DNA from: Aphelocoma coerulescens
Taxonomy: Eukaryota; Chordata; Aves; Passeriformes; Corvidae
DNA: 64,000 nucleotides
Assembly (NCBI RefSeq): GCF_041296385.1
Contig: NC_091020.1
Location: forward strand, 36,371,501 to 36,435,500
Direction: 5' to 3'
The notes under the pieces are model-generated. The model ran no database searches and was not told the origin of the DNA. It saw nothing but the letters and a program-made list of their open reading frames with translations. The position numbers were made by a program, and so were the translations under genes. Below, piece after piece: positions 36,415-48,400 of the stretch. The first letter of the stretch is position 1. Every line of letters starts with the position of its first letter.

Positions 36415-39400
36415 GTCGGTGTCCGCGCTCCGCGCTCGGCTCCGCGCTCGGCTCCGCGCTCGCGCCGGGATGGGCCGCGGGCCGGCTCCGTGTGGCCGCG
36501 GGAGCCGGCCGCAGGCCGGGCCGCGCCGGGCGGCACCGGAGGGTGATGCGGGAGCGCGGCGGCCCCGAGGGGTCCGAGCCGGGGGTCGGCGCGGGGTCTC
36601 CTCTCTCACTCCCTTTCTCACCGCCCTTTCTCCCTCTGCAGGAGTGGCGAGAGCTGGAGGCGACGGCGGCGGCAGCAACGAGGTGCAGTGGAGCTTCTTG
36701 CAGGTGAAGGGGGCGATCGACGAGGACGTGGCGGAAGGTGAGGGGAGCCCCGACACGCTGAGCCCTCCCGGGCGGCCGAGGGGCAGCTCCGCAGCATCCC
36801 TGGCCGTGCCGGGGGATGTGTGCCATGACTAAGCGAGCTCCCACCCGTAGAGCATCACAGACCAGTCACGGCGCTTTTCTTCAGGTCTTTAGCGCGAATC
36901 CCAGAATCCCTAGAATAGCTGGGGTTGGAAGGGACCTCTGGAGATCACCCAGTTCAGGGCGCTGCCCAGGCAGGGTCACCTGGAGCAGGTGACACAGGAG
37001 CGTGTCCAGGAGGGTTTGGGATGTCTCTGGAGAGGGAGACTCCAGCCCCTCCCTGGGCAGCTGTTCCAGGGCTCTGCCCCTCCATGGAAAGAAGTTTTTT
37101 CTCATGTTGGGCTGCAACTTGCTGTGGTTTAGTTTCTGGCTGTTGCTCCTTGTCCTGTCTCTGGCACCGCTGAACAGAGTCTGGCACCATCCTCTGACAG
37201 CCCTTGAGGATATTTGTATGGATTGATGGGATCCCCTCTCAGCTTCCCTTCTCCAGACTGACCAGGCCCAGCTCCCACAGTCTCTCCTCATCTCAGAGAT
37301 GCTCCAGTCCCAAAATCATCTCTGTGGCCTCTGCAGGACGCTCTCCAGTAGCTGCTTGACTTTCTTGTCCTGAGGAGCCCAGAACTGGGTACAGTTCTGG
37401 GCTTAGGATAACTGTCTCCAGTTCTGGGCTTGGGATAAAAGGTAACAACAGTGATACAGTACAGGGAGAGGAAAAAAAAAGAAACACCAGTGGAGTCTGT
37501 CAGGCTTGTCAAGTTTTGCTCTGACGCACAGAGAGTGCAGCTCTGTCATTTGTGCTGCATGAAAAGTGCAGTTTAAAGGGTTCCTGCAGCTGTGGAGAGA
37601 TTTGATTCCCACTTGTTAACGTTTGGGAGCTATAAATAGGGATATTAAGCAGGGAAAAAGGGCACACCTTCACATTTCTCTGAAACTTTCCAAGCGTGGC
37701 GTGTTTTGGACGGAGTAGAAAACAAGAAATGTTTTAACTGGGAAAAGTGTTTTCTGTAGTGTGCAGACCAGGGTGGAGTTTTGCTTGACTCTGATGAGAA
37801 AGTTCTTTTTTTGCCCCTAAATTTCCTATGTTCTAACTGGGCTGGCAACGCTCCCTTCTAAAGTGTGAATTGACTTGCAGCGCCGTGTGTGCTCAGCTTG
37901 GGTTTGGGATTTTTTTTTTTTTTTTTTTTTTTTACTGGATGCAGTAAATATTTTTCCTTGCTGCCTGCTATGGGGAAATTGTGCTGACAGTGTTTTCATT
38001 TTCATGCCACTTGTTTGGCATTCCATTTAAAATAATGGCCATGGGAGGGATAGACTGGAAAACTGCTAGACAAACTAGACTCACTCAGTTGTTTTCTTCC
38101 TTTTCCCCCCTCTATATATTTTGTAGCTTGCTCTGAAGTTCCCAGAATTCTTGTAAAAATAGCTTTTTTGTTTTTCACATGGTTCTTTTTCCTTGGGTCT
38201 GTCACCTGTGTGACTAAATTCTCCATGTGTGAAGGATGTCGTCCTGGGGGCACCTTGCTTCCCAGGTAATTCCTGAGCAGTGTGGATTTGTGCAGAGCGG
38301 GAAAGTTCTAGGAATCATTCAGTGCCTGGTTTTGCAAAACTACCACTAAAGTTTCATTTTCCTATGGGAATACCAGAACTATTTATAGGCTTTGTGACTT
38401 TTTGGTTTTATTTTGATTTGTGGCTTTTTTCCTCCTGTAACATTTTGCCTTGAAATTGGAATTAAATATTAAAAATACTCTGTTTATTTGCTAATAATTG
38501 CCCAAATGTAATTCATTAGTAAGAGTACAAATACATTGCTAGATTTTGGGCCTCAGTTAGGGACATACTTACCCGTTACCATCTTTTAAATCCTCTCTTA
38601 CCAAACTGCACACCTAAACCTGCTTGATGGGCAGCTGTTGCCTTGAAAAAGCCTTCAAATTGCACGTAAGTTTTTGCAATAGTGGAAATTTGCTACTGCT
38701 TTCAATTTTTGGTCTGTTCAGTGAAAAATCAGCTCTCTAGAGGAAGAGGACACCATGAAGTTGCTGTCCCACCTATTCCATGCGGAGTGTTTTGCTGAAT
38801 TTTCTTAGAGGTTTATTCAGGAGTTGAAACTGCTCAGCCAGGCACCTTTGCCAGTAAATCCTTTCTTTTACAGTGCAGTTCTAACATACATTTTATATTC
38901 CATAGTTGTTTCTCAGGTGTCTGGCTTTAACACAAGCACTGTGATAAGTGGCTGTATTAGATTGGCAGCTGGATTTTCCTAACTGGGTCATTAATACAGA
39001 AAAATCACTGTCTCCTCTTTGTCTTGTCTGTGCGCTGCCTTTCCTCAGTGAGTAATCCGTGACCTCTCGACAGGCTCTGTGTCACGAAAGAGAAGGGCAC
39101 TGTTCAGTCTGACCATTTCTGAAAGACCAGGATGATCCATCACTTATTGAATATGGATTTTGTAAAGGATTGGATATGACTTTTCTAGAATGGGAAAGTT
39201 TAGTTGGATTCAAGGAAGAGGACTGGAGGATAGAACAGAGATTAAGTGAAAGATTTAATATTGGGGATGGCAACAATCATAATTTAAAAACAAAGCTAAT
39301 TAAAGATTGTGATGTAATTTTTTTGTTAGTGTTAACCATGTGACTCCAAAACTTGCACTGATTGCCCATGGAACTTGTAATTCTTGGGTTGCTTTTTCTG

Positions 39401-42400
39401 TAGAAAGACCTTTCTAAATAGAGAATACAAATGCTGCCAGAGACTTTATCACTTCCATGATTTCAGTATTGAATTTGTTCTGCATGTTCAAAATTGTCCT
39501 GTTTTGGCTTTTTTTTGGGGGGGGGTCCCAAGTAAAATATAAATCTGTTTATTAAATAATGTACAGATAGGCCCAAACGATCTGCATCTAATCCATGACC
39601 ACTTCTGGGTGCAGTTCTGTATCTCCAGTTAATGATCCAAGAAATAAACTTTCTTTTTTTAAATTCTCCAGATAGTGACTGGTGTTGATTGACTGCCCTG
39701 ACAAACTGAGAGATCCCTTGTTACCATCACTTCAGCCAACTCTCCTCCTGCTTTTGCTGCCTGTTAGGTGCTGGGTCAGACACCTCACCACTTTGCCAGG
39801 AAGCAGAACACAAGGAGCAAAGACAACCACAATCTAATAAAAAAATACTAGCCTGTAATCCTGTACCTGTTTGAAAGTGCAGCTACAAGTGATTTAGAAA
39901 TGTTCTTAGTATTAAGTTGCCTTTACAAATCAGTGGTTTAAAACATTCTTGTGCGGTTCAGGAACTCACTTGGCCTATTCTCACTGTTCTTAAAGGAAAT
40001 TTTGGCATGATTCTGTGCTTTTAAAAAAACTCCAGCAGTAGAGGTGCAGCTCTGTGACATCTGGTTCAGTTGCATGAAAGGAGTTGCAGAGCTGGTTGGT
40101 AGCTTTAAGCTTTAATATTGTCTTTTTTTCTGAAAGAACTGGAAAATAGGGAACTGATGACTACAGAGCCATGTGTGCTGTTTGCTGTCACTGTAAATCA
40201 CTGGTTGTGCCTGGAGGTGACACTTGCTGCTGCAGTGGGGCAGAAGTTGGGGTGTAAGCTGAGTTTTGGGCTGGGTTTTTTCCTTGAAAGCCAGTGCTTT
40301 GCTGTGAGCAGGACTGCAGATGCCTCTTTGCCCTCCCTGAAACCTGAGGGTTGCCCAGAGAAGCTGTGGCTGCCCCATCCCTGGAAGTGTCCAAGGCCAG
40401 GTTGGAGCAGCCTGGGACAGTGGAAGGTGTCCCTGCCCATGGCAGGGGTGGCACTGGATGGGCTTTAAGGTCCCTTCCAATCCAAACCAGGCTGGGATTC
40501 CATCATTGTATTTTGATGAAATATGAAGCTTTGGTAAGATGTGGTTTATGAATGGTGAAGAGTTTGAGTAAGCAGTGAGTATCAATTGCAGAGTTGTATG
40601 TGGGAATTTACAAAACAAAGCAATTGGAGTAGTGGGAATACAGGAATTAGTGCAAGTCTTCCTGTGTGAGCAGTGGGACCCACTGGATTTGTCCCTGCAG
40701 AAGGGCAGGCTGGGTGCAGAGGGAAAAGCTTAATGAAAAATGACAAAACCCAGTAATTTTTTAAAGGAGAGGGAGGTGTGAAAGCTTCAAGTGTAAGGAA
40801 AATTTTATTTTCTTACCATGTTAAGACTTTTATGAACTCCTAATAGAAGTACACCCAAAACCATCACAGTGAGCTACTTAGAAAAAACTAACAATAGCAT
40901 GAATTAATTAAATACACTTCTAGTAGGAGAAAGCTTATTGGAATTAGTCTTCCAAAGGTTAAAAAATAATACCGAGGCAGTAGATTTGCACAAAGAATCC
41001 TGGATTATGTCACGAATCTTAGAAACAGCCTCCGTGATTCTCATGGCTTGTAGGGAAGGCAGGGCAAGCTCTGCAGGCAGGAGGGGAACACATCTGTGCA
41101 CTGAGCTCTAGCTTTGCTGCTCCCTTTTCGTGCCATGCTCCCTTTATGCTGGTCTTGCTTTCCTTTGCAGTGACACGTGCAGACAGCTCCGTGCACTCCA
41201 AACTCAGAGAAGACAGCTTTTTCAGGATACAATTCAGAGGACTTCAGTATCAAGTCACAGTCCGGTTCCATTGACAGGAAAACACAAATTTAGCTAAGTG
41301 AGGGAATGGCACTCGTTGTGTGTCATGAGCTGGAGCTCTGGGGTGCTGTCACCCCTGGGGGGTTGGCTGGGGGTGCTGGGCAGGCTGGGAGCAGGGTGGC
41401 ACCTGGTGCTGCTGCCTGTGCACCCTGGTTCAGCGCTCCCAGCAGAGCGGCCTGAGCGCGCCTCCAGGAGCCAAGTGGCTCAGCTCCAGGCATCCAGGAC
41501 ACACAGGAGCTGGCAGGCTTTCCCACAGAACTCCAAACAAGATGTTTGGAGTTTGCCATGGCCTGTCAGCAGCAGCACTGACCTCAAACAGCTTCTGCTT
41601 CCCGGCTGGCTGGTGCCCTGCGCGTGCTTTCCCTTAAATCTGCTCAAGGATTTAAATTAGTCCCAAAAGGAGAGTTATTTTGGACTAAGTTAAACCCTGC
41701 CAGGTGCCTAAAGGCACTTTGAGCCATTTTACAAGTGATTTGAGTATTAGGACATAAAAAAATTGTTAGACTTTATGGATATTTTAGATTGGCAGAGTGT
41801 TTAGCATTGTAAGCTGGGAGGGGTTTGGTCTGGGCAAAACCATACCCCTTGGGTTTATTCTCCTGATTTCTGGTACACATCACTCCTACGTTAATTCTTC
41901 AAAGAAACCTAAAAGTGGAAATGTAAAAACTGAGTATATAAGGAGGCATATTCTTAAAAACAGGTGATTTTGAGTATGTGTTATGTATACTGTCAGGTGG
42001 TTATTGGCAGCTGTAAAGTTTGGCTCGTGTTTCAGTACAATTGTGATTTCTATCAGCTGTTAAGAAACAGCATTTTAGGAGCGCTGACAGCAGCAGTAGT
42101 CGGTCCCTCCCTGCTGCAGAGTGACCCTCTCTGTTCCATTGGCTGTTCTGGCAGCTGAAGGGGACAGCCCTCCTTCACCTAGAAACAAGTCAGTGACATG
42201 TACAGGGAGGGGGGAAGGCTGAGGGGTGGAAGTGAGTGCTGGACTCAGAATCCTGCAGTGGCTGCAATTGCAGCACTGCCTGCCTGCCAGCACGGGGAGG
42301 GTGGGGAAGGGTCTGCTGGGAGCAGGGTGCTGCCAGCAGCTCCCTGCGCTTGCCTGGTGTGGTACCTGCAGCCATCCCAGCTGAGAACTGTCAGACTTCA

Positions 42401-45400
42401 CACCTCTGGTTCCCTCTGCCCACCCCAGAACCTTCCCGTGCAGCTGCATATCCGTGGGAATGTTTGGGAAGTGCAATTACTGCCAATCAGTGACAAGCAG
42501 TTCTGAGGCCCTGTGGGTCTGGAACTTGTTATGCTCCAATAGGATTTTGGTTTTTAAACATTTTTTCTATGATTTGCTCTTTAGCAGGTGTTGGTCTGTA
42601 AGTTGCTTCATTTTCTTTGGTAATCTCTTCCCTCTAAAGGGGCTCTCTGTTTTTTTCACTGATCTTATTTGCTCCTATTATATTTTTTATTTGAGGAGTC
42701 TTTCCTGAGTCACTCTGAAGTGACGGTTCCTTGCTGTTCTCCACTGCCCACATTTGTCACCTGTGGTCCCTCAGAATGGTCTGTTGTCCCTGCCTGCTGC
42801 AAAGAGAGTTGTGTTTGTTGTGATTCATGCCACGCCATTCATCACAGCATTCCAGGGAGATCCCAGTGTCTGCTTTCTGAGTTAGGAGCACATAACCTCC
42901 ACTGATCCCGTCTGCACACACTGCTTGCTTCCCATCCACTGTGGGAGACCTCTCCCACAGCTTTGTCCAGCCAGAGGATAATTCCAGCTGTGTAGGATAA
43001 CAGTGTTGGAGGGAAAGGTGTGTCACCTTTGAGCTTGATCATAGGCACAGGAATACTCCGTCTGTGCCCGGTTCCCACTGACAGTCTGTGGCAGCCTTCC
43101 GCCTGCAGGCCAATCCAGCCATTTCCTCTCAAAGTGGAGCCTCTGCAGAGAGTTCCCTGGGCCTCACTGCAGTTCTTGCTTTGGTCCCAGGATGGGTCAT
43201 GGAAAATGGGGCTGTGCATTCAGACTCCTCTCCGGGGAGCACGACAGGAGCCAGGTTTGAAGGCAGGTGTTGTTCAGGCTGGGTGTTGAAGTGGTACACT
43301 ATCCATTACATACTTGGAAAATTCTAAGTTAAAATCCCCTGGAAGCTGGAGCAGCCTCCTTTTTAGGTGCTGTTGGAGAGATGTGAGTGTTTGGTTCCTT
43401 GTTCACCACAAGTCTGAGGAGTGGGTTTGTGGCACAAGGTTCTGAGCAGCTCAGGAGGATGAGAGAGGGGCTGGTGTTGACCACGTCTCATTAGTGTTGG
43501 TCCTGAACATGAGCTGCAGCTGCAAATTCCTTCTCTCCTGCATGAGCCATCAAGTAATTCCATGTTTTCAGGTTTGGGTTTTAACCAGAGCAGCAGTGCA
43601 CAGCCAGCTTAGAGAGGAAAAGTTCACAGGAGCTAATTTTAGGCACCTGATGTAGATGTTGTGGATCTCTTTGCATTCTCCATTACCTCAGTGGAGAGCC
43701 CGGGCGTTGATACCGGTGTCAGAAATACCCAGGATGAATCCTGGAGGGATTAAGTTAGTTTGCAGGTATAAGCTTGCTGTCATCTCCAAATTCTAACAAA
43801 AGCTGGTCTCTGCCACCCCAGCCCCCTTCACTCCCAGCAGACCTTGCCCAGAAGGCTCTGGAGGCTTCCCAGAATTCTGGCAGGAGTTGTTTGTAGGGAG
43901 GTTCACACTCAGCAGGGATGGTGAAAGGCTCAGAGCACTCAAACTGAACTTTGACATCTGTCAGGGCTTACAGGGCTGTCCTGACTCGGGGAATGGGCTC
44001 CACCACATTACTGTAGAGCTGGATATTTGTGGCCTCTGATGTGTTGGGGTGGCGTTTCCTACCCATGGGAGTGCTCAGTGCTCTTAAATTTGGGGATGCT
44101 ACAGAATCACAGTGTAGTTGCCAGCAATCCTTTTAATCCTTTTAATTCACCAGCTGTGAAAACAACTCGGAGTTTCTCCTCTGGATGCAGAGTGTAACCA
44201 AGTTGGAACTCATTTCCAGAAGTGAGGCTAAACATGAATTTTTCATGTCTGGAAAGAAATATGCCAGCCTCGTATCTTACTGTGAAGTCCCAGGGATTGC
44301 TGCCCTCCCTGGTTACAGGAGGAGGATTTACATGGATGCTTGCAGAGCAGGTCCCAGCCCCACAGGAACAGAACTGGAGGGACAGTTGGACAAAGCCCTG
44401 ATTCTAGAAAAGCAGTACCTGAGAAGAGAGCTGTGGGATGCTGTCCATGAGCAAATATCACACTGGTTTGGTTTGGCTCACCCTTTCCCACATTCCATTG
44501 GGAGTTACTCTGCTGGCATGGAGAAAAGGCTGAAAGTAAGGCAGGGGAATAAGACTGGTGCTTGTATACCTAGGGAGGAGTTACAACATCTAATAAAAAA
44601 GCTTAGAAATCCCAGGGTTAATGTGATGATGAAGAATCTGCAGAGGTTGGCTTTGTTCTTTCCTAAAAGTTTTAAGCTGACTTGAAGTGAAGAGCAAATG
44701 TAGGTGGGTGAAGTGTTGAGCAGAACAGGGATGGTTTGGAATTCATTCTGTGCTTTACTTGGAGTCTTGTAATTTTTTTTTTTATTTCACCTGCTTTGAG
44801 CTGGTAGAGTGCTGAGGATAGTGGGTGGAATGATTTGGGGGATTGATCTGCTTCAATTAAACATGCTTATAGGGAAAACTTTATAATTCATACATTTATG
44901 TATAAAACAGTTACAGTGCTCTTGAAAGAGGTGATTGCTCATATTCCAAAGTTTGTTACTTAGCAAATATTTGAAGGAAGCTTCTCTGTCCTGCTGTGCC
45001 CCCCCAATTCCCTCCTCCCTAGAGCAATGTTGGTGGCAGACTATTTCAGTGCATGTTTTTTACCCTCCTATCCCTGCACTTTTTGTTTCAAGCCATGGAA
45101 TTTGGGTAGTGTCTGTGTTTTGATGTGATTCCACCCAAGAGTGTTTGTCTGGATAGCACTGCTGGGGAATAATGGCTGTCTCAGCAGCTGGTTTGGGCAT
45201 TTTTGGGAAACAGAAATGATACACAGATTATTTTGAGCAAATAATTGTGTGAATACTCCAGTAGAAGATGGGAGACGCTAATAATAACTTTTTTGCTTTC
45301 TGAAACAAAATGGAAAAGTAGTTTTTGTGACTTCAAAAGAATTGCATGTGTTAAGGAGGCATTTATTCCTGCTAGGATGGTCACTGAGTCTCCAAGGGTA

Positions 45401-48400
45401 AAAGGGATCCTTGCTAGAAGGGCTTGCAGATGGTGGTGGTAGTGGAATATTAGTTTTGCTACTAATAAACTTTCATAACTCAAGGGCTTCTTCATATCTG
45501 AGCATGGAAAATGTCATAAAATTGCTCTGTGAAGTCACTTCACTGATTGCTTACCTTCTCAGTTTGTTTCTTTTTTGTGGTTTGCTACTTTTCCTGGATG
45601 TCTTCTAAAATCCCTGTGTGTAATTGATAATAACTGGTAATTGACTGGTAATTCCCTTTAAAGAAAGGTGACTATAAAACTGGATGTGTCCAAAAGCTGG
45701 TTAGTAATGTGATACTGAAGGCTGGCATAAATCTGCAGAAAGATGATATTTACTCATTTATTTAGTTGTTCTAAATAATTATTTTTTTAATCCAAGAAGG
45801 TAAATCATTATCTCTACATACTAGGAAAAAACTTTTAAGGGCATCATTGATAAGTGATGAAAAAGGAATTTCTATTGAGAAAACTGGTTAGGGTTTCTCA
45901 TAATCTTCCTTGTGAGAGTGGGGTGTTACTGAAAGGAATTTCAAAGATAGCACATGAAAATCAATACAGGAAAGGAGCTTCCAGGGAGTCTCCAATTGCA
46001 CACTCTGGAACTAATTGATATCATACACTTCAAACCTCAGAATTTTGCTATCTGCATCATAAATGCAATATTTGATGTGAGCAGGCCCAGCAGGAGCAGT
46101 GTTTGCTGAGTGCTTTGTTGTGTTTGTTACCATCTGCCCCAGCCCCTGGACAGACATCTCCAGCTCCTTATCTCAGCACCCCTTGGCTGGGGGTTGTTCA
46201 GTGGCAATTAGTTCTTTATTGCCCAGCAGGACTGAGGCTGCACTGGGGGATGAACACCCCCAAGGGCACTGAGGCACTGAGCTGTGGGTCCTGAGGGCTT
46301 TTCCTTTGCTCTCCTGCTTTCCTCTGTCCTTGCTGCTGCTTCTGCACGGAGCTGATTCAAGAAGCTCAGCTGGAAGAATTTTATTTCCATTTTTCCCCTT
46401 TGGCTGAGGGGAGCTGCCTGTTGTGGGCTCCTGAAGTAACTCCCTGAGTGCTCAGCTTGGGAAAGGCAGGTGTGCCTCTGCCTCACCTGGATCAGGGCAC
46501 GCTGCTCCATGGGAACACCACACCTGGCAGGATGCACACAGTGGGGTGGGATCCCAGGGGGGAAGCTCAGAGCGGGGGTATCCCCGTGGGCACTGCGGCT
46601 TTGCTGCCCACAGGCAGCACAGACACCCTGGGTTCCTAAGCCAGTGTGCCTCTGGTGACCAAAGGCTCCCAAAGCCTGCACTGAGGAATGAATAAGTGTT
46701 TTATCTTGTCAGTAAAATTGTGTTAGGCTTTGAAACATGGCTGCATTTGGGGATGTAAATGAAGAATTGTGTCATTGCATTAATGCAAGTTGTAATGCTT
46801 TTTTTTGTGCTCAAGTCTTGGAACTCCTTGATTTGCTTTCCACATTACAGTGCTGGTTTATTTCTGTTCTCTTTACAGCTGATATAATTTCAACAGTTGA
46901 ATTTAATTACACTGGTGATCTTCTTGCAACAGGAGACAAAGGTGGCAGAGTGGTTATATTTCAAAGGGAACAAGAGGTCAGTGACTCAAAAAACAAAAGT
47001 GTTGTTACTACACTGTTCTTGTGTTGCACAGTCTCACTTCATCTGTTCATGCCCTGAGGTTTAAATGGTTTAAATGGAGATTTTTCTCAGAAAACCCCAA
47101 GTTAGCCAAATTTCTAAACATCTGCCTTGTGCTGTACTTGGTAAGTTGGTCTGGTGAGCGTTCCCCTCCCTCCTTCAAAAAAAAAAAGGTCCCCAAAATC
47201 CAAGTGAGCTCTTTATATGTCCCTGGTGTGCTCAGTGGCACTTTGCAGAATTTGGACATTCTCCTGAATTTTTCCACTGGGTCAGGCTGATCTGAGATAA
47301 ACCACAATGCTTTGGGAGAGAATGTAAAAGAAGTTCAGAAAATAAGCTGCAAGGACAACAGGATAAGGTGGTTAAAAATTGTTTGAGGACTCAAAACCAG
47401 TGGGAACAGCCACTTCTCTGGAAGCACTTGAGCATTTGCCATCAGGAGGGTGGGAGCACTGTCCCTCCTGCACTTTACAGCTCCTCTTCATGGACATCAG
47501 CTGTGTAACAGTGCTGTAATGTTCCTGTGTGTTCGTCCTGAGCCACATCTCTGAGCTGGGATACCCCGAGCAGCATTGGGGATGGGAAACATGCACCAAG
47601 TGCTGAAAACTAATTGTCATGTCTGGGAGGAATCCGGGATTGTGTTCTTTAAAAAGTCGGTATTCCACATGGCAGTTCTCACCAAAGTGTCTGCTTATCC
47701 TGTCCTTTAAGGAGCTGAGGGGAATTTGAGGGTTTGAGCACTCTCCTGGATCAGAAATACCAGAATTGATCATGGAATTTTAATTCAGCTTGTCTGTGCA
47801 TGAATATTACAGATCTTCAGGTACTGTGGGATTTCTCCAGCAGAACCCTCTGCTCTCCTTGTGGGGCTCAGATGATGCTCTGTTCATGAACACCTGACCA
47901 GTGTTTTGCATTTCTCCTCACCGTGCTGCTGTTCACAGCCCCCTGTCCCAGGGGTGCCCCACTGGTGGTACTGGGAGGCTCTGGAGCAGGGCGATGCCAG
48001 CACTGCTGAAATGTTACCCGGCTGCCCCCAGACAGCTCCGGGCTCATTCATCTTTTACTCAGGGTGACCAGAGACTTCACTAAGGCCCAGAGATAAGGTC
48101 AGAAGTGCCTCAGGAGCATCCCAAGCTTCTCAGGATCTCGGACTTGCCTGACGTGGAGGCAGACTATTATGGGTTGGCTCTCAGTTGTTCCCTAAGGCAA
48201 AACCCACCTGTCATGGCACTTCCTCGGAGGGTGGGGAAAAACAAACCCCAAGTCAGACTATTCACAGGAATATTCAGCTGTCTCCTTGGGAACACATGGA
48301 AACTGAGGGAAGAGTTGGGAATGAGGGACATTTCTTTTGTCATATGCAAAACTGCAGGAAAGAATCTAAAATAAGTGTGTAATACTGGAGCCTTAAAATC

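Larger units (their letters stand above)
35950..36760. promoter_or_regulatory. PPP2R2D: CpG island / PPP2R2D promoter region
   Basis: The sequence is dense in CpG and GC compared with flanking DNA and spans the first coding exon, intron 1 and exon 2. It contains short GC tandem repeats: GCGTGTGGA units near 36020-36060, GGTGCCGGGAT units near 36185-36235, CCGCTCCCGGCC near 36360-36395, and a GCTCGGCTCCGC run near 36425-36460. No TATA box is visible near the start, as expected for a housekeeping-type promoter. The exact transcription start is not determinable from sequence. Confidence 0.85.
36738..46878 (+). other. PPP2R2D intron 2 (10.1 kb)
   Basis: This large first-half intron is AT-richer than the flanking exons. 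It contains a classic CR1 fragment (36893-37400), a 24-nt T run (37909-37933), a passerine-type CR1 piece (40345-40507) and an unexplained 166-codon open frame (44185-44685). No further exon with homology was seen. Confidence 0.85.

Noticed and set aside
36281..36832. 183-codon Arg/Pro/Ala-rich frame across the CpG island
   Set aside because: This is unspliced genomic reading of GC-rich promoter and intron 1 DNA. Only the spliced upstream-ATG reading is discussed, as a finding.
42757..43219. Possible endogenous retrovirus remnant on the - strand
   Set aside because: The - strand frames are open, but I could not identify any retroviral motif, LTR or primer-binding site. Composition alone is not enough.
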